In this document: positions 58,026 through 64,000 of the stretch, piece by piece
How positions within the stretch are numbered: position 1 is the first letter of the stretch
Layout of the letters: every line of letters begins with the position of its first letter
Assembly: GCA_947475095.1 (NCBI GenBank)
Contig: CANJLG010000010.1
Span: 29,204 to 93,203 of the forward strand
Length of the DNA stretch: 64,000 nucleotides
Reading direction: 5' to 3'
From: Flavobacteriales bacterium
Lineage (GTDB): Bacteria; Bacteroidota; Bacteroidia; Flavobacteriales_D; Crocinitomicaceae
Translations under genes and position numbers: made by a program
Notes under the pieces: generated by a model
Database searches by the model: none
Seen by the model: the letters and a program-made list of their open reading frames with translations, nothing else
Told to the model about the DNA's origin: nothing

Positions 58026-59273
58026 CTATTTTGCGGCTTTTTTACAATCAAAAACCAATTCGGAAATTAAATCTGGTGAAAAGTATGTGTTGGCAATCGT
58101 TAATAATTCTTGTGAAGTAATTCGATCAATTCCTGCATGGATATCCTTAATGGTGTCTATTTGATTGAAAGCCAATAGACTTTTACCAAGTCCCAACATT
58201 AAGCCTAAATTACTGTCCATACCTAAGGCAAGATGTCCTTTTAATTGCTCTTTCGCTCGGTGCAATTGTACCGTAGATAATCCTGTATCACACAAGCGGT
58301 GTATTTCTTTTTTAGCCAATGAAAGTGCCTTATCCATGTTTTTAGGATCCGTTGCCAAATAAACACCCCAAAAACCAGTATCTGAAAAAGAAGTATAACT
58401 GGCATCAACTGCGTAAGCTAATCCATGTTTTTCACGAATAGACAAGGTAAGTCTAGAGTTTAATGCTGGTCCACCAAGCACATTAATCAATAAACCCATG
58501 CCGCGACGATCATTATGAAGATAACTTGGCGCAATACCACCAATAACAGCGTGGGATTGATTATTAGCCTCTTTAGTACGAATTGAAAAAGGTTGATAAT
58601 TCGTAATAGTGGAATATATTGGCCGTGAAGAAGTAGTAGGAACATGTGCCAATGCCTTTTCCAATAGCGCCAACAACTTCAATTTTGGGTAATTTCCTAC
58701 ATAAGAAACAACCAGATTATCTGCCGTAAAATACATCTTAACATACGCAACTAAATCATCACGCGTAAATCCTTTAACACTTTTCTTTGTCCCTAATATA
58801 TTATTTCCCAAGGAATGATCCTTAAACAAATGTGCTTCAAAATCATCAAAAATTTTATCGCTAGGACTATCCAAATAAGAATTTAACTCATCGAGGATAA
58901 CCTCTTTCTCTTTATTCAACTCAAGTTCAGGAAAAGAAGATCGCAATGAAATATCAGCCAACAGATCAATTGCTCGAGCCGTATATTTCTTTGTGAATGA
59001 AGCGTGTAAGCAAATCTCCTCTTTCGCCGTAAAAGCGTTTAGTTCGCCCCCTACATCATCCAAGCGAGACAGAACTTGTATCGCTTTACGTTTTTCCGTT
59101 CCCTTAAATACACAATGCTCCAAAAAATGCGCTAAACCCACTTCTTTTGCTTGCTCAAATTTAGATCCTGCCAAAAACGTAAAGCCTAGATGCGAAACCT
59201 CACTCGCTTTGTACAGATATACAATGCGAACACCATTTGACAAGGCGAAACATAAGGGTTCAATTTCTTTCAT
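58026..59273 (-). CDS. M16-family zinc peptidase
   Basis: The 415-residue protein is a pitrilysin/processing-peptidase-type metalloprotease. The inverted zinc motif HFLEH (about residues 48-52) and the downstream glutamate region ELNAFTAKEEICLHASF are present, as is the second-half GGPALNSRLTLSIREKHGLAYAV with the R/Y pair. There is no signal peptide, so it is probably cytoplasmic. An upstream ATG would add nine residues, but the ATG at 59273 shares its A with the pdxH stop (TGATG) and gives the normal start. Confidence 0.9.
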   Translation of the reverse strand: MKEIEPLCFALSNGVRIVYLYKASEVSHLGFTFLAGSKFEQAKEVGLAHFLEHCVFKGTEKRKAIQVLSRLDDVGGELNAFTAKEEICLHASFTKKYTARAIDLLADISLRSSFPELELNKEKEVILDELNSYLDSPSDKIFDDFEAHLFKDHSLGNNILGTKKSVKGFTRDDLVAYVKMYFTADNLVVSYVGNYPKLKLLALLEKALAHVPTTSSRPIYSTITNYQPFSIRTKEANNQSHAVIGGIAPSYLHNDRRGMGLLINVLGGPALNSRLTLSIREKHGLAYAVDASYTSFSDTGFWGVYLATDPKNMDKALSLAKKEIHRLCDTGLSTVQLHRAKEQLKGHLALGMDSNLGLMLGLGKSLLAFNQIDTIKDIHAGIDRITSQELLTIANTYFSPDLISELVFDCKKAAK

Positions 59274-59917
59274 CAAGGATTCTTTCGATGTATTTTCCAA
59301 GTTCCCTCAAAAGATGTAAACACAATACGATCGTGTAAACGTGATGGGCGTCCTTGCCAAAATTCAATACATTGAGGCATAAGAGCGTAGCCACCCCAAT
59401 GTGCGGGACGTGGAACGACATCCCCAAACTTATCCGAATAATAAGCCATTCGATTATGAATTTCAGACGAATCAACTAATTCATCTGATTGATGAGAAGC
59501 CCAAGCGCCCAATTTACTTTGTAAAGGTCGTGATTCAAAGTAAGCATCACTTATGGCTTCAGGGAGTTTTACGACCTCACCTTCTATTCGAACCTGACGT
59601 TCATTTTTAGGCCAGAAAAAAAGCATCGATGCTTTTGGATTAATCGCTATTTCTTTTCCTTTTTGACTACTATAATTGGTATAAAATACAAAGCTATTAT
59701 CCACCATCTCTTTCAAATAAACAATGCGCGCACTCGGTTGTAAATCGACACTAACCGTTGAAATGACACACGCATTTACTTCCAATTCACCAGAGGCGAT
59801 TGCTTCATCGAACCAACGACCAAAGAGCACATAAGGGTTCTTTTCTTCGTTACTATCTAAGCTCCCCTTGGAAAAATCTTGGTGATTATTTTTAAGATCT
59901 TCTAAATTATCACTCAT
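59273..59917 (-). CDS. pdxH: pyridoxamine 5'-phosphate oxidase
   Basis: The 214-residue flavoenzyme makes PLP from pyridoxine or pyridoxamine phosphate. FMN- and substrate-binding parts are visible: ISTVSVDLQPSARIVYLKEM (about residues 46-65), FVFYTNYSSQKGKEI, SMLFFWPKNERQVRIEGEV, the SRPLQSKLGAWAS stretch and the end IEFWQGRPSRLHDRIVF with the conserved RLHDR. It overlaps the DUF4494 gene by 8 bases upstream and shares one base with the M16 gene downstream, so the three are a translationally linked unit. Confidence 0.95.
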   Translation of the reverse strand: MSDNLEDLKNNHQDFSKGSLDSNEEKNPYVLFGRWFDEAIASGELEVNACVISTVSVDLQPSARIVYLKEMVDNSFVFYTNYSSQKGKEIAINPKASMLFFWPKNERQVRIEGEVVKLPEAISDAYFESRPLQSKLGAWASHQSDELVDSSEIHNRMAYYSDKFGDVVPRPAHWGGYALMPQCIEFWQGRPSRLHDRIVFTSFEGTWKIHRKNP

Positions 59918-60518
59918 TTTCGTCGTCTAATTCATCGACCAAATCACTTTCAGATTCTTCTTCATCAGAGCCTGATGCACTAAAAATAACTCCTTTATTT
60001 TGAGTAAGATTCTCGGATTCGAAAACGTCATTAGCTGGACTGATTTCATCTATTATTTCGGAAATAACGTTATTTATTGGAGCAACATCATCGGCGTTGT
60101 AAGGGAAAATCTCAACGATTGGTGATTCGGCAACAATGGTAATCTTAAAATCAATCATCAATGTCGATAAACTTTCCTGAACCCTAGTAAAGGCATCTTT
60201 CACATTTGTCGCTGTAACTAAATAATTTTGTGATATTGTTTTTTTCTTATCACCTTCATCATCTATTTTATCATAGGTAACCTTACATTTATACCATGTT
60301 TCGGAATCATCATAAGCAAAAATATCGTGCACATCAGTTCGCGCTATTCCAACTACCGTAAATTCTCCCCGAATTAATGCTCCAAGCTCTTCATAAATTC
60401 TTGCTTCAGCATCGGTAAATGTCATGGCTGCTAACATATATGGCTCAGACACACGCTTAAAAGTGCCATTTTCTAATTGTTTTGTGTACTTAACCTTAAC
60501 GGTAAACCAATTGTTCAT
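59910..60518 (-). CDS. DUF4494 protein
   Basis: The 202-residue cytoplasmic protein matches DUF4494, a Bacteroidota family of unknown function: NNWFTVKVKYTKQLENGTFKRVSEPYM at the start, FTDAEARIYEEL, the WYKCKVTYDKIDDEGDKKK block and IVEIFPYN. The two halves (about residues 1-75 and 76-150) look like a duplicated module, each with W-x-x-C/V-K-V-x-Y followed by an A-x-x-R/F helix. The last 50 residues are strongly acidic and probably disordered. It overlaps pdxH and heads that unit. Confidence 0.82.
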   Translation of the reverse strand: MNNWFTVKVKYTKQLENGTFKRVSEPYMLAAMTFTDAEARIYEELGALIRGEFTVVGIARTDVHDIFAYDDSETWYKCKVTYDKIDDEGDKKKTISQNYLVTATNVKDAFTRVQESLSTLMIDFKITIVAESPIVEIFPYNADDVAPINNVISEIIDEISPANDVFESENLTQNKGVIFSASGSDEEESESDLVDELDDENE

Positions 60519-60538
60519 AATGAAATAATTTTAGTCAA

Positions 60539-60567
60539 CAAAGATACGCTACAAAGCAGGAATTCAA
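60539..60567 (-). promoter_or_regulatory. promoter of the DUF4494-pdxH-M16 unit
   Basis: On the minus strand TTG (60567 to 60565), an 18-base spacer and TATCTTTG (60546 to 60539) fit the -33/-7 consensus. The start codon is 20 bases further on. Confidence 0.55.
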
Positions 60568-60610
60568 TCAATTGTTGAAAACAAATTTACAGTAGAAAAC
60601 AAGTGATAAA

Positions 60611-61087
60611 TTAGTCGATACGACCGAAGCCAAATGGCAATAATTGAATAACCGAATCCAAAACCATTGTGCGACCGTCTTGATTAACAAGAATAACACG
60701 AATAGGCTGTTTTTGTCGATTTTCAGATTCCAACATCACCTGCCTGCAACCGCCACAGGGTGAAAGAAGCTGTGAGGCTGGCATTAAATCACCTTTTGCA
60801 ACGATGCATAAGGTTAGCACTTTTTTATTGGGGAAATTCGCGCCTGCATAAAATAACGCCACTCGTTCAGCACAAATACCAGAAGGGAAAGCCGCATTTT
60901 CTTGATTATTTCCAAGAATAAATGAACCATCATCCATTAAAGCGCAAGCGCCAACCTTGAACTCGCTATATGGCGCGTAAGCATTTTCCATAGCTTCATA
61001 GGCTTTATCAACTAGGCGTTGTTCCTGCTCAGGAAGATCCGTCCAATTTGAGAAAAGTTGGTAGTTGAATGTAAAGCTTTCTTTCAT
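60611..61087 (-). CDS. cdd: cytidine deaminase
   Basis: The 158-residue zinc enzyme deaminates cytidine and deoxycytidine in pyrimidine salvage. The catalytic motif C-A-E is in AAFPSGICAERVALFYAG (about residues 65-82), and the second zinc pair is PCGGCRQVMLE (about 108-118). APYSEFKVGACALMDDG is the usual substrate region. Length fits the homotetrameric class. It lies alone, 92 bases upstream of the DUF4494 gene and 65 after the next hypothetical. Confidence 0.95.
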   Translation of the reverse strand: MKESFTFNYQLFSNWTDLPEQEQRLVDKAYEAMENAYAPYSEFKVGACALMDDGSFILGNNQENAAFPSGICAERVALFYAGANFPNKKVLTLCIVAKGDLMPASQLLSPCGGCRQVMLESENRQKQPIRVILVNQDGRTMVLDSVIQLLPFGFGRID

Positions 61088-61152
61088 TATGGTATTATTT
61101 AGGCTATAGGGTACGCAAGAAGTAGTGCATAGTTTCGTACGAAGCCGTTTAT

Positions 61153-61719
61153 CTATGAAATTCTCATTTCAACGATTGACCTCACCTTATCAATAAATTG
61201 GCTTGGATGAAATGCTCGCCACTCAAGATCGTCTAATTGCCCCCCCATTGCAAAATACTGATCAATATGAATTCGCTTAAATTCATCAGTAACATGCTCG
61301 TGAAAATTAACCATGGCAATCCAACCATCCTCCACATCTTCAAACCACTCTTCATAATAACAATCATCCGAATAATGAAAATTCAATACATTTTCACCAA
61401 TAAGAATAAACGTTGTTATCCCATATTTGATTAAGACATCAACCACCTCACGTTTCAGCACCATAATATCATTTTCAATAGCATCATTCCATTCGCCAAT
61501 CAATTCAATTACTGCCGACGATTTATCATAATCTACATAAAGTATCTTCAAGAACAAGGTTTCCGAACCCATATTATCCCATTGAGGATGAATGTAAAAA
61601 TTATAAATTTTATTCGAATACTGTAGCTCGCTATAATCACAATTAAAAAAAGGTGATATTGGATCATCAGAAGCGATGTAATACCCTCGCCAATTATAAA
61701 AAGGTTCAATATAATGCAT
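61153..61719 (-). CDS. hypothetical cytoplasmic protein
   Basis: The 188-residue product is acidic and rich in Tyr, Trp and Phe (MHYIEPFYNWRGYYIAS, FYIHPQWDNMGS, DDCYYEEWFEDVEDGW). There is no signal peptide or membrane segment. Secondary structure looks alpha/beta, with strands TLFLKILYVDYD and ITTFILIGENVL and a helix ENDIMVLKREVVDVLIKYG. I believe similar proteins exist only in Bacteroidota, but no domain name comes to mind. Its -7 box sits 4 bases before the ATG, so the mRNA may be leaderless. Its expression, at least, seems likely. Confidence 0.7.
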   Translation of the reverse strand: MHYIEPFYNWRGYYIASDDPISPFFNCDYSELQYSNKIYNFYIHPQWDNMGSETLFLKILYVDYDKSSAVIELIGEWNDAIENDIMVLKREVVDVLIKYGITTFILIGENVLNFHYSDDCYYEEWFEDVEDGWIAMVNFHEHVTDEFKRIHIDQYFAMGGQLDDLEWRAFHPSQFIDKVRSIVEMRIS

Positions 61720-61723
61720 GGCC

Positions 61724-61731
61724 CAAAATTA
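61724..61731 (-). promoter_or_regulatory. -7 element of the 61153-61719 gene (predicts leaderless mRNA)
   Basis: The minus strand 61731 to 61724 reads TAATTTTG, an exact TAnnTTTG match, 4 bases before the ATG at 61719. No -33 element is evident. Confidence 0.4.
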
Positions 61732-61813
61732 GTCTTAGAAATTGAAAACACATAATAAATTCAAAATAGTAGTAAATTCGCCCCTCAACAAAATCAAAAG
61801 TTAGAAGCAATAA

Positions 61814-62482
61814 GTGGGAAAAGATAAACTGCGCAGATTTGAAGCCATTAAATCATTTGAGAATGTTCATGAACACTCACTTGATCATTTATCCGAGATT
61901 AAAGGGCATTGGAACGAACGCGTATTTAAAAATTCAGGCAAACTAATTCTTGAACTGGGTTGCGGTAAAGGGGAATACAGTGTTGGACTCGGGGAATTAT
62001 ATCCAGACAACAATTACGTTGGCGTAGACTTAAAAGGAAATAGAATTTATATTGGCGCAAAAATAGCCCTAGAAAAAGAACTTAAAAACGTTGCTTTCTT
62101 GCGCACTAGAATTGATTTTATAGACGACTACTTTGGCGAGAATGAAGTGGATGAAATTTGGTTAACCTTTTCCGATCCGCAACCAAACAAACCTCGAAAA
62201 AGACTGACCTCTACCCTATTTATTAATCGTTACCGGAAATTTTTGAAGCCTGCTGGCTTAATTCATCTAAAAACGGACAGTGAACTCTTATATGAATCAA
62301 CCTTAGAGGAGATAACAACTAATAATTATTGCTTAATTGACAATAAACCAGATTTATACGCTGCCTTAGCCACCAACGAAAATAGAGACGAGCAAGCCAT
62401 TTTTTCGATAAAAACACATTATGAAAACGCATTTGTAAAGCGTGGTCATACCATAAAGTATTGCTGTTTTACCATCAATTAA
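61814..62482 (+). CDS. trmB: tRNA (guanine-N7-)-methyltransferase
   Basis: The 222-residue SAM enzyme methylates G46 of tRNA. SAM motif I is LILELGCGKGEYSVGLGELYP (about residues 50-70), followed by YVGVDLKGNRIYIGA and the diagnostic EIWLTFSDPQPNKPRKRLTS, with FLKPAGLIHLKTDSELLYEST after it. The start is GTG; no in-frame ATG gives the conserved basic N-terminus GKDKLRRFEAIKSF. The alpha/beta hydrolase gene starts 2 bases after its stop. Confidence 0.95.
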   Translation: MGKDKLRRFEAIKSFENVHEHSLDHLSEIKGHWNERVFKNSGKLILELGCGKGEYSVGLGELYPDNNYVGVDLKGNRIYIGAKIALEKELKNVAFLRTRIDFIDDYFGENEVDEIWLTFSDPQPNKPRKRLTSTLFINRYRKFLKPAGLIHLKTDSELLYESTLEEITTNNYCLIDNKPDLYAALATNENRDEQAIFSIKTHYENAFVKRGHTIKYCCFTIN

Positions 62483-62484
62483 GT

Positions 62485-63309
62485 ATGAAAATAGACATTA
62501 TTAACGGAAGCTATCTTGGTTCAGGCAATCGTGAAAGTCTTTTTGACCTGAGTATTCCTATACATTTTAATGGGCAACTCATTATTTTTGTTCACGGCTT
62601 TATGGGATTTAAAGATTGGGGGGCTTGGCACTTAGTTCAGGAATATTTTACGGAGAAAGGCTTCGCATTTTGCAAATTTAATTTAAGTCATAACGGTGGC
62701 ACAGTTCAAAACGGTATCGATTTTCCGGATGAAGAATCCTTTGCAAGAAATACCTATTCATTTGAAGTAAATGATATTACATGCATTTCCAAACAAATTA
62801 TTCCATACTTTGAAAAAACGCCAGAAATTCATCTAATTGGGCATTCGCGAGGTGGTGGAGCAGCACTTCTTGCGGCAAAAGAAATTGGCTCAAAAACACT
62901 TAGTTTATGGGCTTCAATATCCTCCATAGCATCTCGATTTCCAGCAAATGAGGCGCTAAAAAAGTGGGGAAAAGATGGTATTCGCTATGTGGAGAATTCA
63001 AGAACGAAACAAGCATTACCTCAGTATTTTTCATTGTTCCAAGACTTTCAAGAAAATCACGAACGCCTTAACATTGAAATAGCTGCTCGTTCCTTAGAAT
63101 GTGCTGTTAGTGTTTTTCATGGAAAACAAGATAAATCCGTTGATCTTTCTGAAGGACAATCATTGTCAAAATGGCTGAATGTCGATCTTTTCATTATGGA
63201 AAATGCTGACCACGTATTTGGAGCTAAACACCCATGGAAAGAAAACCAACTACCGATAGCATTAAAAAAATTATGCATTGAAACATGCCTATTTTTGACA
63301 AAAAACTAA
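62485..63309 (+). CDS. alpha/beta hydrolase
   Basis: The 274-residue protein has the alpha/beta-hydrolase fold: the oxyanion stretch LIIFVHGFMGFKDWG (about residues 32-46), the nucleophile elbow HLIGHSRGGGAALLAAKE (G-x-S-x-G with S about 122), a late Asp in VFHGKQDKSVDLSEG and the catalytic His in MENADHVFG. No signal peptide is seen. The substrate is unknown; the family includes esterases and peptidases. A longer frame starting with TTG at 62461 would overlap trmB, so the ATG at 62485 is preferred. Confidence 0.88.
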   Translation: MKIDIINGSYLGSGNRESLFDLSIPIHFNGQLIIFVHGFMGFKDWGAWHLVQEYFTEKGFAFCKFNLSHNGGTVQNGIDFPDEESFARNTYSFEVNDITCISKQIIPYFEKTPEIHLIGHSRGGGAALLAAKEIGSKTLSLWASISSIASRFPANEALKKWGKDGIRYVENSRTKQALPQYFSLFQDFQENHERLNIEIAARSLECAVSVFHGKQDKSVDLSEGQSLSKWLNVDLFIMENADHVFGAKHPWKENQLPIALKKLCIETCLFLTKN

Positions 63310-63314
63310 CTTTG
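63307..63314 (+). promoter_or_regulatory. -7 promoter element of the epimerase gene
   Basis: TAACTTTG at 63307-63314 is an exact TAnnTTTG match starting just before the preceding gene's stop codon, 17 bases ahead of the ATG at 63332. A -33 TTG is not at the usual spacing. Confidence 0.4.
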
Positions 63315-63331
63315 CAAGCAATAAATTAATA

Positions 63332-64000
63332 ATGAAAATACTTGTTACAGGTGCAGATGGTTTATTAGGCAGTAATCTAATCAGAGAATTAATAAGTAGG
63401 CAGTACGATGTAAGTGCCCTAGTTCAAGAAGATCGCACATATATTACATTAGTTGGCCTGCCCGTTTCAATAATAACAGGAGACCTTCGTGACGCCAAAA
63501 GCATAAATAATGCATGCTTTACTATGGATGTTGTGATCCATTGCGCCGCAAATACAAGTATGTTTCCACCGCGGCAGGCAGCAGTAAAACATGTTAATAT
63601 ATCAGGAACGCAAAATATTATTGATGCATGCAAGCTAAATAAGGTAAAGCGATTGATTTACGTAGGAACAGCAAATTCATTTAATTCGGGTTCTATTGAT
63701 CATCCTGGTAACGAAACCAATGCATATACTGCGACCAAATATGGCCTTGATTACATGGATTCAAAATATGAAGCGCAACGCTTAGTCCTTGAAGAAGCAG
63801 CAAATGGAACCCTTGATGCGCTGGTTGTTAATCCCACATTTATGATCGGACCCTATGATAGCCGACCAAGCTCTGGAGAAATGATATTGGGAATTTATTT
63901 CAAAAAAATTCCTGGTTACACGCTCGGAGGTAAAAACTTTGTCGCTGTTAAGGATGTTGCCTTTGCTATTGCTAATTCAATCACCCTCGGACAAAAAGGA
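63332..64000 (+). CDS. NAD-dependent epimerase/dehydratase (3' end cut by window)
   Basis: The frame is open from the ATG to the window end (223 codons), so the gene is partial. It is an extended short-chain dehydrogenase: the NAD-binding motif MKILVTGADGLLGSNLIREL is at the start, DVVIHCAANTSMF is around residues 67-79, and the catalytic tyrosine-lysine pair is in the YMDSK segment (about 141-145). VNPTFMIGPYD follows. This is closest to dihydroflavonol-4-reductase-like and hopanoid-type SDRs among those I know. The substrate is unknown. It carries its own -7 promoter element. Confidence 0.88.
   Translation, partial: MKILVTGADGLLGSNLIRELISRQYDVSALVQEDRTYITLVGLPVSIITGDLRDAKSINNACFTMDVVIHCAANTSMFPPRQAAVKHVNISGTQNIIDACKLNKVKRLIYVGTANSFNSGSIDHPGNETNAYTATKYGLDYMDSKYEAQRLVLEEAANGTLDALVVNPTFMIGPYDSRPSSGEMILGIYFKKIPGYTLGGKNFVAVKDVAFAIANSITLGQKG

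Overview
The window reads as a chromosomal segment of a low-GC member of the Bacteroidota, most likely order Flavobacteriales (Crocinitomicaceae/Fluviicola-like is my guess). The reasons are the lpxD - lpxC/fabZ fusion - lpxA block, the rpmB-rpmG-DUF4295-ftsY block, type IX secretion (T9SS) sorting domains, TonB-dependent receptors with carboxypeptidase-like N-terminal domains, DUF4494 and DUF5683 proteins, promoters of the TTTG/TAnnTTTG type, and the near absence of Shine-Dalgarno sequences. Almost all of it is vertically inherited core genome. I see no insertion sequence, prophage, CRISPR array or recognisable defence locus.

Layout. 0-8 kb: rplS, an FHA membrane protein, then parA-parB-DUF5683-dapB-lepB-wbqC as one tightly packed transcription unit, an outer-membrane protein, and aroK convergent to it. 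8.1-10.4 kb: tRNA-Lys followed by repeats that carry copies of its 3' end and terminator hairpin, with two small secreted-protein genes among them. 10.4-14.8 kb: a TonB-like protein, rimO, a lipoprotein, a TlyA-like protein with an eroded methyltransferase motif, a repeat-rich gap and a small hypothetical gene. 14.8-23.2 kb: a CotH/lamin-tail T9SS substrate, a GH3 lipoprotein, rimM and rpsP (S16 with a long acidic repeat tail), then a TonB receptor paired with a secreted PCMD-like protein. 23.2-34.4 kb: queE, a PorE-like OmpA protein, a UbiA-type prenyltransferase and maf run rightward. An OmpA protein, hemE, ung and an acyltransferase run leftward. ddl follows, convergent with a PBP4-type carboxypeptidase.

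34.5-44.2 kb: a surface-polysaccharide unit (glycosyltransferase, Wza-like exporter, Wzc-like tyrosine kinase, rfbC, WecA/MraY-type transferase) that continues through a lytic transglycosylase into uvrA. 44.2-53.1 kb: trxA, a membrane-anchored hypothetical, the lipid A genes lpxD-lpxC/fabZ-lpxA, an RlmD-like rRNA methyltransferase without its iron-sulfur cysteines, cinA, rpmB-rpmG-DUF4295 and ftsY. 53.1-64 kb: a repeat-rich gap, a second TonB receptor, DUF1015 and YggS proteins, a leftward M16 peptidase-pdxH-DUF4494 unit, cdd, a hypothetical, trmB, an alpha/beta hydrolase, and an NAD-dependent epimerase cut by the window end.

Functionally the genes cover envelope building (lipid A, peptidoglycan, polysaccharide, phospholipid), translation and tRNA/rRNA modification, chromosome partition, and protein export (LepB, FtsY, T9SS). 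The most unusual signals are non-coding or degenerate: the structured tRNA-Lys-linked repeat units, a GCACCC motif just after the -7 box at all four translation-gene promoters I could place, several promoters that predict leaderless mRNAs, and two RNA-modification enzymes that have lost hallmark residues.
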